Positions 36,660 to 50,100 of a DNA stretch of 64,000 nucleotides are shown here, piece after piece. Below the pieces are notes generated by a model. That model saw only the letters and a program-made list of their open reading frames with translations, was not told where the DNA came from and ran no database searches. The position numbers were made by a program, and so were the translations under genes. The stretch lies in the NCBI GenBank assembly GCA_028583405.1, contig JAPTMU010000092.1, positions 417,227 through 481,226 on the forward strand, given 5' to 3'. This stretch comes from Pogonophryne albipinna (Eukaryota; Chordata; Actinopteri; Perciformes; Artedidraconidae). Each line of letters begins with the position of its first letter. Position 1 is the stretch's first letter.

Positions 36660-39600
36660 AAAGCTTCAGCGTCTGATGTAGAGCTGTGATAGAGTAGAAT
36701 GTGATGCACACTGAGGGACTCTTTAAACACCTGGAGCGTCTGAAGTAGAGCTGTGATAGAGTAGAATGTGATGCACACTGAGGGACTCTTTAAACACCTG
36801 GAGCGTCTGATGTAGAGCTGTGATAGAGTAGAGAGTGATGCAGACTGAGGGACTCTTTAAACACCTGGAGCGTCTGAAGTAGAGCTGTGATAGAGTAGAA
36901 TGTGATGCACACTGAGGGACTCTTTAAACACCTGGAGCGTCTGATGTAGAGCTGTTATAGAGTAGATAGTGATGCACACTGAGGGACTCTTTAAACACCT
37001 GGAGCGTCTGATGTAGAGCTGTGATAGAGTAGAATGTGATGCACACTGAGGGACTCTTTAAACACCTGGAGCGTCTGAAGTAGAGCTGTGATAGAGTAGA
37101 TAGTGATGCAGACTGAGGGACTCTTTAAACACCTGGAGCGTCTGAAGTAGAGCTGTGATAGAGTAGATAGTGATGCAGACTGAGGGACTCTTTAAACACC
37201 TGGAGCGTCTGAAGTAGAGCTGTGATAGAGTAGAATGTGATGCACACTGAGGGACTCTTTAAACACCTGGAGCGTCTGAAGTAGAGCTGTGATAGAGTAG
37301 ATAGTGATGCACACTGAGGGACTCTTTAAACACCTGGAGCGTCTGAAGTAGAGCTGTGATAGAGTAGATAGTGATGCACACTGAGGGACTCTTTAAACAC
37401 CTGGAGCGTCTGAAGTAGAGCTGTGATAGAGTAGATAGTGATGCACACTGAGGGACTCTTTAAACACCTGGAGCGTCTGATGTGGAGCTGTGATAGAGTA
37501 GAGAGTGATGCAGACTGATGGACTCTTTAAACACCTGGAGCGTCTGATGTAGAGCTGTGATAGAGTAGAGAGTGATGCAGACTGAGGGACTCTTTAAACA
37601 CCTGGAGCGTCTGAAGTAGAGCTGTGATAGAGTAGATAGTGATGCAGACTGAGGGACTCTTTAAACACCTGGAGCGTCTGATGTAGAGCTGTGATAGAGT
37701 AGATAGTGATGCAGACTGAGGGACTCTTTAAACACCTGGAGCGTCTGAAGTAGAGCTGTGATAGAGTAGAGAGTGATGCAGACCTGAGGACTCTTTAAAA
37801 CACCTGGAGCGTCTGAAGTAGAGCTGTGATCAGAGTAGATAGTGATGACAGACTGAGGGACTCTTTACCCTACCTTACCTGGAGCGTCTGAAGTAGAGCT
37901 GTGATAGAGTAGATAGTGATGCAGACTGAGGGACTCTTAAACACCTGGAGCGTTGAAGTAGAGCTGTGATAGAGTAGATAGTGATGCAGACTGAGGGACT
38001 CTTTAAACACCTGGAGCGTCTGATGTAGAGCTGTGATAGAGTAGATAGTGATGCAGACCTGAGGGACTCTTTAAACACTGGAGCGTCTGAGTAGAGCTGT
38101 GATAGAGTAGAAGTGATGCAGCACTGAGGGACTCTTTAAACACCTGGAGCGTCTGAAGTAGAGCTGTGATAGAGTAGATAGTGATGCACACTGAGGGACT
38201 CTTTAAACACCTGGAGCGTCTGAAGTAGAGCTGTGATAGAGTAGATAGTGATGCACACTGAGGGACTCTTTAAACACCTGGAGCGTCTGATGTAGAGCTG
38301 TGATAGAGTAGATAGTGATGCAGACTGAGGGACTCTTTAAACACCTGGAGCGTCTGAAGTAGAGCTGTGATAGAGTAGAGAGTGATGCAGACTGAGGGAC
38401 TCTTTAAACACCTGGAGCGTCTGAAGTAGAGCTGTGATAGAGTAGATAGTGATGCAGCACTGAGGGACTCTTTAAACACCTGGAGCGTCTGAAGTAGAGC
38501 TGTGATAGAGTAGATAGTGATGCAGACTGAGGGACTCTTTAAACACCTGGAGCGTCTGAATGTAGAGCTGTGATAGAGTAGATAGTGATGCAGACTGAGG
38601 GACTCTTTAAACACCTGGAGCGTCTGAAGTAGAGCTGTGATAGAGTAGATAGTGATGCAGACTGAGGGACTCTTTAAACACCTGGAGCGTCTGAAGTAGA
38701 GCTGTGATAGAGTAGATAGTGATGCAGACTGAGGGACTCTTTAAACACCTGGAGCGTCTGATGTAGAGCTGTGATAGAGTAGATAGTGATGCAGACTGAG
38801 GGACTCTTTAAACACCTGGAGCGTCTGAAGTAGAGCTGTGATAGAGTAGATAGTGATGCAGACTGAGGGACTCTTTAAACACCTGGAGCGTCTGAAGTAG
38901 AGCTGTGATAGAGTAGATAGTGATGCAGACTGAGGGACTCTTTAAACACCTGGAGCGTCTGAAGTAGAGCTGTGATAGAGTAGATAGTGATGCAGACTGA
39001 GGGACTCTTTAAACACCTGGAGCGTCTGAAGTAGAGCTGTGATAGAGTAGATAGTGATGCAGACTGAGGGACTCTTTAAACACCTGGAGCGTCTGAAGTA
39101 GAGCTGTGATAGAGTAGATAGTGATGCAGACTGAGGGACTCTTTAAACACCTGGAGCGTCTGAAGTAGAGCTGTGATAGAGTAGATAGTGATGCAGACTG
39201 AGGGACTCTTTAAACACCTGGAGCGTCTGAAGTAGAGCTGTGATAGAGTAGATAGTGATGCAGACTGAGGGACTCTTTAAACACCTGGAGCGTCTGAAGT
39301 AGAGCTGTGATAGAGTAGATAGTGATGCAGACTGAGGGACTCTTTAAACACCTGGAGCGTCTGAAGTAGAGCTGTGATAGAGTAGATAGTGATGCAGACT
39401 GAGGGACTCTTTAAACACCTGGAGCGTCTGAAGTAGAGCTGTGATAGAGTAGATAGTGATGCAGACTGAGGGACTCTTTAAACACCTGGAGCGTCTGAAG
39501 TAGAGCTGTGATAGAGTAGATAGTGATGCAGACTGAGGGACTCTTTAAACACCTGGAGCGTCTGAAGTAGAGCTGTGATAGAGTAGATAGTGATGCAGAC

Positions 39601-42600
39601 TGAGGGACTCTTTAAACACCTGGAGCGTCTGAAGTAGAGCTGTGATAGAGTAGATAGTGATGCAGACTGAGGGACTCTTTAAACACCTGGAGCGTCTGAT
39701 GTAGAGCTGTGATAGAGTAGATAGTGATGCAGACTGAGGGACTCTTTAAACACCTGGAGCGTCTGAAGTAGAGCTGTGATAGAGTAGATAGTGATGCAGA
39801 CTGAGGGACTCTTTAAACACCTGGAGCGTCTGAAGTAGAGCTGTGATAGAGTAGAGAGTGATGCAGACTGAGGGACTCTTTAAACACCTGGAGCGTCTGA
39901 AGTAGAGCTGTGATAGAGTAGATAGTGATGCAGACTGAGGGACTCTTTAAACACCTGGAGCGTCTGAAGTAGAGCTGTGATAGAGTAGATAGTGATGCAG
40001 ACTGAGGGACTCTTTAAACACCTGGAGCGTCTGATGTAGAGCTGTGATAGAGTAGATAGTGATGCAGACTGAGGGACTCTTTAAACACCTGGAGCGTCTG
40101 AAGTAGAGCTGTGATAGAGTAGATAGTGATGCAGACTGAGGGACTCTTTAAACACCTGGAGCGTCTGAGTAGAGCTGTGATAGAGTAGATAGTGATGCAG
40201 ACTGAGGGGACTCTTTAAACACCTGGAGCGTCTGAATGTAGAGCTGTGATAGAGTAGATAGTGATGCAGACTGAGGGACTCTTTAAACACCTGGAGCGTC
40301 TGATGTAGAGCTGTGATAGAGTAGATAGTGATGCAGACTGAGGGACTCTTTAAACACCTGGAGCGTCTGAAGTAGAGCTGTGATAGAGTAGATAGTGATG
40401 CAGACTGAGGGACTCTTTAAAACACCTGGAGCGTCTGAAGTAGAGCTGTGATAGAGTAGATAGTGATGCAGACTGAGGGACTCTTTAAACACCTGGAGCG
40501 TCTGAAGTAGAGCTGTGATAGAGTAGATAGTGATGCAGACTGAGGGACTCTTTAAACACCTGGAGCGTCTGAAGTAGAGCTGTGATAGAGTAGATAGTGA
40601 TGCAGACTGAGGGACTCTTTAAACACCTGGAGCGTCTGAAGTAGAGCTGTGATAGAGTAGATAGTGATGCAGACTGAGGGACTCTTTAAACACCTGGAGC
40701 GTCTGAAGTAGAGCTGTGATAGAGTAGATAGTGATGCAGACTGAGGGACTCTTTAAACACCTGGAGCGTCTGAATGTAGAGCTGTGATAGAGTAGATAGT
40801 GATGCAGACTGAGGGACTCTTTAAACACCTGGAGCGTCTGAAGTAGAGCTGTGATAGAGTAGATAGTGATGCAGACTGAGGGACTCTTTAAACACCTGGA
40901 GCGTCTGAAGTAGAGCTGTGATAGAGTAGATAGTGATGCAGACTGAGGGACTCTTTAAACACCTGGAGCGTCTGAAGTAGAGCTGTGATAGAGTAGATAG
41001 TGATGCAGACTGAGGGACTCTTTAAACACCTGGAGCGTCTGAAGTAGAGCTGTGATAGAGTAGATGGTGATGCAGACTGAGGGACTCTTTAAACACCTGG
41101 AGCGTCTGAATGTAGAGCTGTGATAGAGTAGAGAGTGATGCAGACTGAGGGACTCTTTAAACACCTGGAGCGTCTGAAGTAGAGCTGTGATAGAGTAGAT
41201 AGTGATGCAGACTGAGGGACTCTTTAAACACCTGGAGCGTCTGAATGTAGAGCTGTGATAGAGTAGATGGTGATGCAGACTGAGGGACTCTTTAAACACC
41301 TGGAGCGTCTGAAGTAGAGCTGTGATAGAGTAGTGAGTGATGCAGACTGAGGGACTCTTTAAACACCTGGAGCGTCTGAAGTAGAGCTGTGATAGAGTAG
41401 ATAGTGATGCAGACTGAGGGACTCTTTAAACACCTGGAGCGTCTGAAGTAGAGCTGTGATAGAGTAGATAGTGATGCAGACTGAGGGACTCTTTAAACAC
41501 CTGGAGCGTCTGAAGTAGAGCTGTGATAGAGTAGATAGTGATGCAGACTGAGGGACTCTTTAAACACCTGAGCGTCTGAAGTAGAGCTGTGATAGAGTAG
41601 ATAGTGATGCAGACTGAGGGACTCTTTAAACACCTGGAGCGTCTGATGTAGAGCTGTGATAGAGTAGATAGTGATGCAGACTGAGGGACTCTTTAAACAC
41701 CTGGAGCGTCTGAAGTAGAGCTGTGATAGAGTAGATAGTGATGCAGACTGAGGGACTCTTTAAACACCTGGAGCGTCTGATGTAGAGCTGTGATAGAGTA
41801 GATAGTGATGCAGACTGAGGGACTCTTTAAACACCTGGAGCGTCTGATGTAGAGCTGTGATAGAGTAGATAGTGATGCAGACTGATGGACTCTTTAAACA
41901 CCTGGAGCGTCTGAAGTAGAGCTGTGATAGAGTAGATAGTGATGCAGACTGAGGGACTCTTTAAACACCTGGAGCGTCTGAAGTAGAGCTGTGATAGAGT
42001 AGATAGTGATGCAGACTGAGGGACTCTTTAAACACCTGGAGCGTCTGATGTAGAGCTGTGATAGAGTAGATAGTGATGCAGACTGAGGGACTCTTTAAAC
42101 ACCTGGAGCGTCTGAAGTAGAGCTGTGATAGAGTAGATAGTGATGCAGACTGAGGGACTCTTTAAACACCTGGAGCGTCTGATGTAGAGCTGTGATAGAG
42201 TAGATAGTGATGCAGACTGAGGGACTCTTTAAACACCTGGAGCGTCTGATGTAGAGCTGTGATAGAGTAGATAGTGATGCACACTGAGGGACTCTTTAAA
42301 CACCTGGAGCGTCTGAAGTAGAGCTGTGATAGAGTAGATAGTGATGCAGACTGAGGGACTCTTTAAACACCTGGAGCGTCTGAAGTAGAGCTGTGATAGA
42401 GTAGATAGTGATGCAGACTGAGGGACTCTTTAAACACCTGGAGCGTCTGAAGTAGAGCTGTGATAGAGTAGAGAGTGATGCAGACTGAGGGACTCTTTAA
42501 ACACCTGGAGCGTCTGAAGTAGAGCTGTGATAGAGTAGAGAGTGATGCAGACTGAGGGACTCTTTAAACACCTGGAGCGTCTGAAGTAGAGCTGTGATAG

Positions 42601-45600
42601 AGTAGAGAGTGATGCAGACTGAGGGACTCTTTAAACACCTGGAGCGTCTTATGTAGAGCTGTGATAGAGTAGATAGTGATGCAGACTGAGGGACTCTTTA
42701 AACACCTGGAGCGTCTGAAGTAGAGTTGTGATAGAGTAGATAGTGATGCAGACTGAGGGACTCTTTAAACACCTGGAGCGTCTGATGTAGAGCTGTGATA
42801 GAGTAGATAGTGATGCAGACTGAGGGACTCTTTAAACACCTGGAGCGTCTGATGTAGAGCTGTGATAGAGTAGATAGTGATGCAGACTGAGGGACTCTTT
42901 AAACACCTAGAGCGTCTGATGTAGAGCTGTGATAGAGTAGATAGTGATGCAGACTGAGGGACTCTTTAAACACCTGGAGCGTCTGAAGTAGAGCTGTGAT
43001 AGAGTAGAGAGTGATGCAGACTGAGGGACTCTTTAAACACCTGGAGCGTCTGAAGTAGAGCTGTGATAGAGTAGATAGTGATGCAGACTGAGGGACTCTT
43101 TAAACACCTGGAGCGTCTGAAGTAGAGCTGTGATAGAGTAGATAGTGATGCAGACTGAGGGACTCTTTAAACACCTGGAGCGTCTGATGTAGAGCTGTGA
43201 TAGAGTAGATAGTGATGCAGACTGAGGGACTCTTTAAACACCTGGAGCGTCTGATGTAGAGCTGTGATAGAGTAGATAGTGATGCAGACTGAGGGACTCT
43301 TTAAACACCTGGAGCGTCTGAAGTAGAGCTGTGATAGAGTAGATAGTGATGCAGACTGAGGGACTCTTTAAACACCTGGAGCGTCTGAAGTAGAGCTGTG
43401 ATAGAGTAGATAGTGATGCAGACTGAGGGACTCTTTAAACACCTGGAGCATCTGAAGTAGAGCTGTGATAGAGTAGATGGTGATGCAGACTGAGGGACTC
43501 TTTAAACACCTGGAGCGTCTGATGTAGAGCTGTGATAGAGTAGATGGTGATGCAGACTGAGGGACTCTTTAAACACCTGGAGTGTCTGATGTAGAGCTGT
43601 GATAGAGTAGATAGTGATGCAGACTGAGGGACTCTTTAAATACCTGGAGCGTCTGAAGTAGAGCTGTGATAGAGTAGATAGTGATGCAGACTGAGGGACT
43701 CTTTAAACACCTGGAGCGTCTGAAGTAGAGCTGTGATAGAGTAGATAGTGATGCAGACTGAGGGACTCTTTAAACACCTGGAGCGTCTGAAGTAGAGCTG
43801 TGATAGAGTAGAGAGTGATGCAGACTGAGGGACTCTTTAAACACCTGCAGCGTCTGAAGTAGAGCTGTGATAGAGTAGATAGTGATGCAGACTGAGGGAC
43901 TCTTTAAACACCTGGAGCGTCTGAAGTAAAGCTGTGATAGAGTAGATAGTGATGCAGACTGAGGGACTCTTTAAACACCTGGAGCTTCTGAAGTAGAGCT
44001 GTGATAGAGTAGAGAGTGATGCAAACTGAGGGACTCTTTAAACACCTGGAGTGTCTGAAGTAGAGCTGTGATAGAGTAGATAGTGATGCAGACTGAGGTA
44101 CTCTTTAAACACCTGGAGCGTCTGAAGTAGAGCTGTGATAGAGTAGATGGTGATGCAGACTGAGGGACTCTTTAAACACCTGGAGCGTCTGATGTAGAGC
44201 TGTGATAGAGTAGAGAGTGATGCAGACTGAGGGACTCTTTAAACACCTGGAGCGTCTGAAGTAGAGCTGTGATAGAGTAGAGAGTGATGCAGACTGAGGG
44301 ACTCTTTAAACACCTGGAGCGTCTGAAGTAGAGCTGTGATAGAGTAGATAGTGATGCAGACAGAGGGACTCTTTAAACACCTGGAGCGTCTGAAGTAGAG
44401 CTGTGATAGAGTAGATAGTGATGCAGACTGAGGGACTCTTTAAACACCTGGAGCGTCTGAAGTAGAGCTGTGATAGAGTAGATAGTGATGCAGACTGAGG
44501 GACTCTTTAAACACCTGGAGCGTCTGAAGTAGAGCTGTGATAGAGTAGATGGTGATGCAGACTGATGGACTCTTTAAACACCTGGAGCGTCTGATGTAGA
44601 GCTGTGATAGAGTAGATAGTGATGCAGACTGAGGGACTCTTTAAACACCTGGAGCGTCTGATGTAGAGCTGTGATAGAGTAGATAGTGATGCAGACTGAG
44701 GGACTCTTTAAACACCTGGAGCGTCTGAAGTAGAGCTGTGATAGAGTAGATAGTGATGCAGACTGAGGGACTCTTTAAACACCTGGAGCGTCTGAAGTAG
44801 AGCTGTGATAGAGTAGATGGTGATGCAGACTGAGGGACTCTTTAAACACCTGGAGCGTCTGAAGTAGAGCTGTGATAGAGTAGATGGTGATGCAGACTGA
44901 GGGACTCTTTAAACACCTGGAGCGTCTGATGTAGAGCTGTGATAGAGTAGAGAGTGATGCAGACTGATGGACTCTTTAAACACCTGGAGCGTCTGAAGTA
45001 GAGCTGTGATAGAGTAGATAGTGATGCAGACTGAGGGACTCTTTAAACACCTGGAGCGTCTGAAGTAGAGCTGTGATAGAGTAGATAGTGATGCACACTG
45101 AGGGACTCTTTAAACACCTGGAGCGTCTGATGTAGAGCTGTGATAGAGTAGAGAGTGATGCAGACTGAGGGACTCTTTAAACACCTGGAGCGTCTGAAGT
45201 AGAGCTGTGATAGAGTAGATAGTGATGCAGACTGAGGGACTCTTTAAACACCTGGAGCGTCTGAAGTAGAGCTGTGATAGAGTAGATGGTGATGCAGACT
45301 GATGGACTCTTTAAACACCTGGAGCGTCTGAAGTAGAGCTGTGATAGAGTAGAGAGTGATGCAGACTGAGGGACTCTTTAAACACCTGGAGCGTCTGAAG
45401 TAGAGCTGTGATAGAGTAGATAGTGATGCAGACTGAGGGACTCTTTAAACTCCTGGAGCGTCTGAAGTAGAGCTGTGATAGAGTAGATAGTGATGCAGAC
45501 TGAGGGACTCTTTAAACACCTGGAGCGTCTGAAGTAGTGCTGTGATAGAGTAGAGAGTGATGCAGACTGAGGGACCCTTTAAACACCTGGAACGTCTGAA

Positions 45601-47040
45601 GTAGAGCTGTGATAGAGTAGAGAGTGATGCACACTGAGGTACTCTTTAAACACCTGGAGCGTCTGAAGTAGAGCTGTGATAGTGTAGATGGTGATGCAGA
45701 CTGAGGGACTCTTTAAACACCTGGAGCGTCTGATGTAGAGCTGTGATAGAGTAGATAGTGATGCAGACTGATGGACTTTAAACACCTGGAGCGTCTGAAG
45801 TAGAGCTGTGATAGAGTAGATAGTGATGCAGACTGAGGGACTCTTTAAACACCTGGAGCGTCTGAAGTAGAGCTGTGATAGAGTAGAGAGTGATGCAGAC
45901 TGAGGGACTCTTTAAACACCTGGAGCGTCTGATGTAGAGCTGTGATAGAGTAGAGAGTGATGCAGACTGAGGGACTCTTTAAACACCTGGAGCGTCTGAA
46001 GTAGAGCTGTGATAGAGTAGATAGTGATGCAGACTGAGGGACTCTTTAAACACCTGGAGCGTCTGATGTAGAGCTGTGATAGAGTAGATAGTGATGCAGA
46101 CTGAGGGACTCTTTAAACACCTGGAGCGTCTGAAGTAGAGCTGTGATAGAGTAGAGAGTGATGCAGACTGAGGGACTCTTTAAACACCTGGAGCATCTGA
46201 TGTAGAGCTGTGATAGAGTAGATGGTGATGCAGACTGATGGACTCTTTAAACACCTGGAGCGTCTGAAGTAGAGCTGTGATAGAGTAGATAGTGATGCAC
46301 ACTGAGGGACTCTTTAAACACCTGGAGCGTCTGATGTAGAGCTGTGATAGAGTAGAGAGTGATGCAGACTGAGGGACTCTTTAAACACCTGGAGCGTCTG
46401 AAGTAGAGCTGTGATAGAGTAGATAGTGATGCAGACTGAGGGACTCTTTAAACACCTGGAGCGTCTGATATAGAGCTGTGATAGAGTAGATAGTGATGCA
46501 GACTGAGGGACTCTTTAAACACCTGGAGCGTCTGAAGTAGAGCTGTGATAGAGTAGAGAGTGATGCAGACTGAGGGACTCTTTAAACACCTGGAGCGTCT
46601 GAAGTAGAGCTGTGATAGAGTAGATAGTGATGCAGACTGAGGGACTCTTTAAACTCCTGGAGCGTCTGAAGTAGAGCTGTGATAGAGTAGATAGTGATGC
46701 AGACTGAGGGACTCTTTAAACACCTGGAGCGTCTGAAGTAGAGCTGTGATAGAGTAGAGAGTGATGCAGACTGAGGGACTCTTTAAACACCTGGAGCGTC
46801 TGATGTAGAGCTGTGATAGAGTAGATAGTGATGCACACTGAGGGACTCTTTAAACTCCTGGAGCGTCTGAAGTAGAGCTGTGATAGAGTAGATAGTGATG
46901 CACACTGAGGGACTCTTTAAACACCTGGAGCGTCTGAAGTAGAGCTGTGATAGAGTAGATCGTGATGCAGACTGAGGGACTCTTTAAACACCTGGAGCGT
47001 CTGAAGTAGAGCTGTGATAGAGTAGATCGTGATGCAGACT
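36660..47040. repeat. 67-bp satellite, about 155 units
   Basis: The unit begins gggactctttaaacacctgg, then agcgtctgaagtagagctgt, gatagagtagatagtgatgc and agactga. The period is exactly 67 bp (for example 39001 to 39068). Variable sites are few: gaagtag/gatgtag, gatagt/gagagt/gatggt, gcagact/gcacact. The block 36.66-37.3 kb and the end after 46.8 kb favour gcacact variants. Because 67 is not a multiple of three, no long frame survives. A stretch at about 37780-38140 has clustered one-base indels and is probably low-quality sequence. The last unit degenerates into the sequence before exon 1 of the next gene. Confidence 0.98.
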
Positions 47041-47110
47041 TGTTCAGAACATCCCTTAATAATGCCGTGTGTGCAGGGTGAGCGTCTGATGTCTGCAGCA
47101 TGTCTGCAGG

Positions 47111-47138
47111 ATGAGCGAGCCGTCCCCTGACCTCTGGG
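47111..47138 (+). CDS. hAT-derived gene, exon 1 (coding part)
   Basis: ATG at 47111 encodes MSEPSPDLW plus one base, followed by a perfect gtgagt donor. The single base completes Asp with the first two bases of exon 2, keeping the frame. Upstream ATGs at 47089 and 47100 are out of frame and would be small upstream ORFs if transcribed. The 5' UTR would lie in or beside the last 67-bp satellite unit. No TATA box or CpG island is obvious. Confidence 0.6.
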
Positions 47139-50100
47139 GTGAGTTCATATATTCAGTTGACCTCTCAACAAGAACCAGGATCACATCTAATGTAAGTTAA
47201 AGGTCCCATGTCATGCTTCTCCGGTTCTGACCCGTCCCCTTGTGTTCTGTAGCTTCTGCATGTGAACGCTCTGCAGAGTCTCAAACCCTCAGAGTGCAGC
47301 CTGTAGGGAGTAACACTCTGACTCAGAGAAGACCTGTCTGTGCTGCCCCAGAACGCCTCGCTGGGGGTTTCTCTGTTTCCATTGTTTACTTATTGGGTAT
47401 AGTGACGTAACGGCTCACACTGTCCGCTCCTCGAGCCTCAAAGGGCGGAGCAGCGAGCCCCCCAACACGGCCCCCAGACCCCACGCAGCATTCTCATCTG
47501 TTTGTCATTACTGGTGTCATTTCCAGAGGCCTGTTCTACGAAGCCGGTTCAACCTAACCTGGATATGTTTGAGTTAGCCGGTTGGCCTAATCCAAAACAT
47601 ACGCGCTCTCGCTAAGCGGTCCTACGACGCGGGTTATCAAGTGGATCGCTCCAGCCAGCCGTGTCCTATCTAGTTAGGTGTTCACATGAGAGGGGTGGTA
47701 TCTGGAGCATTCGACCAATCACAGACATGGAGAAGCGCACTGACAGCGCAGCATCATACTTCCTGAATGAAAAGTGAACTATAATATTAGACATATGAAG
47801 AAGTTAAACTTTAAACATCCATGACTTAAACACTTGATCCAGGATCAAAGCCACAGAGCTGCACCTGCAAGGTGAATACAGCTGGTAACAGAATGTTGTG
47901 TTTGAATGCGTACATTAACAGGTTTATGATGTCACTGCCCCGTCTAAGACACCATCTGACTTTCATTACATTTGACTCGAGTGTTTCCTCAACTTAATGT
48001 GTTTCTTAAAATAATCCTTCTGCATCCAGTCTGTGACTCTGAGTGTTGCACGGCCAGATACGGCTCAGCTGACTCAGATCAGGAGATATATGATACATTA
48101 TGAAGTGATATGCCGCGGACTGTACTTAATGTTACTCTGATCCGGTTACTTATGTTGTGGCAGATATTTCAGTAAGCTTTCTTAACGCTAATGTTATAAT
48201 AGTCAGATTGCTCTGAAGATGGAGGTGATATTCTATTCATGTTCACGTTCACACAGTCGGTGATTGTTCCCGGCCGTCTTTCCTGCAACGGCAGCTTTTC
48301 TGTATTTCCTTTCTCCTGTAATATGACTTGATCGCTTTAAACTCCGCACACTGAGCTCTGATTGGTCAGCAGGCGGTGCTTTCACTGAGTTGATCTCTTA
48401 GCCTGCAACCTAACCTGCTCCGGAGCAGGCTAGCTGCTCAGCATCAGTTACCATGGAGATCTAGCCGCTAAAAAGAGAACCAGCTTCGTAGGACCGGAAA
48501 CCCAGAGTTACCCTGAAGTTAGCCGCTAAGAGAACATCCTGCTTCGTAGTACAGGCCTCTGGTTGCTAACAAAGGCCATTGTAAAACATAAACACTGATG
48601 TTCAGCTGTAACGGTGGTGGACTCATCAGAGCACAGTGGGCGAGCTGACCAATCAGAGCGCACTGGGCTCACAGGGGCGGGGGCAGGAGCTCCGACAAGC
48701 CGTGTAGGACAGAGAGTGAATACACAGACTATACAGAGATGCTGTTTGAGAAACCAATGTGAGTTTGGAACAATGTGAATCTATTCTAGTAGACCTCAAC
48801 AATGGAACGATGATCAGGAGAAATAGCCATGACATGGGACCTTTGAAACTGTTTAATTTTAACTTTTTATTGAACTTACTTGAAGTTATTGTGAACCAAG
48901 GTTTAGGTTTAACTTTTAAATGCTACCTACCTACCTACCTACCTACCTACCTACCTACCTACCTACCTACCTACCTACCTACCTACCTACCTACCTACCT
49001 ACCTACCTACCTACACACACTTTTCTTCTGGTCTTGTTTCAGACCCCGGGAGACCTGAAGCCCTGCACAGAGTCCTGCAGGACGTCAAGTCTCCGTGCCT
49101 TCAGTCAGCGCTGCAGGGCAAAGAGCCCGAGGAGGAAGAGCCCGAGCTGAAGAGGAGGAAGATAGACCTCATCTTCAAGGACGTCCTGAAGCTGAAGGAG
49201 GAGAAGGAGGAAGAGGAGGAGGAGGAGCAGTGTGGAGGGAAACACCTCCTTCAGATCAAGAAGATTCAGGTGGGATCTGTTCAGTAATAATAATAATAAA
49301 GCTTTTGATATACATAACAAGTTGAGCCCTCTCCACACAGCAGCTCTCCGCACAGCAGCTCTCCGTACAGCAGCTCTCCGTACAGCAGCTCTCCGTAAAA
49401 GCAGCTCTCCGTACAGCGGCTCTCCACACAGCAGCTCTCCGTACAGCGGCTCTCCACACAGCAGCTCTCCGCACAGCAGCTCTCTCCTACAGCAGCTCTC
49501 CGTACAGCAGCTCTCCACACAGCAGCTCTCCGCACAGCAGCTTTCCACACAGCAGCTCTCCACACAGCAGCTCTCCGCACAGCAGCTCTCCGTACAGCAG
49601 CTCTCCACACAGCAGCTCTCCGTATAGCAGCTCTCTCGTACAGCAGCTCTCCGTACAGCAGCTCTCCGTACAGCAGCTCTCCACACAGCAGCTCTCCGTA
49701 TAGCAGCTCTCTCGTACAGCAGCTCTCCGTACAGCAGCTCTCTCGTACAGCAGCTCTCCACACAGCAGCTCTCCGTACAGCAGCTCTCTCGTACAGCAGC
49801 TCTCCGTACAGCAGCTCTCTCGTACAGCAGCTCTCCGTACAGCAGCTCTCCGTACAGCAGCTCTCCGTACAGCAGCTCTCCACACAGCAGCTCTCCACAC
49901 AACAGCTCTCCACACAGCAGCTCTCCACACAGCAGCTCTCCACACAGCAGCTCTCCACACCGCAGCTCTCCGTACAGCAGCTCTCCACACAGCAGCTCTC
50001 CACACAGCAGCTCTCTCGTACAGCAGCTCTCCGTACAGCAGCTCTCTCGTACAGCAGCTCTCCACACAGCAGCTCTCCACACAGCAGCTCTCCACACAGC

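Noticed and set aside
36660..47040. CRISPR-like regular spacing
   Set aside because: The whole 67-bp unit is repeated without unique spacers, in a vertebrate genome; it is a satellite.
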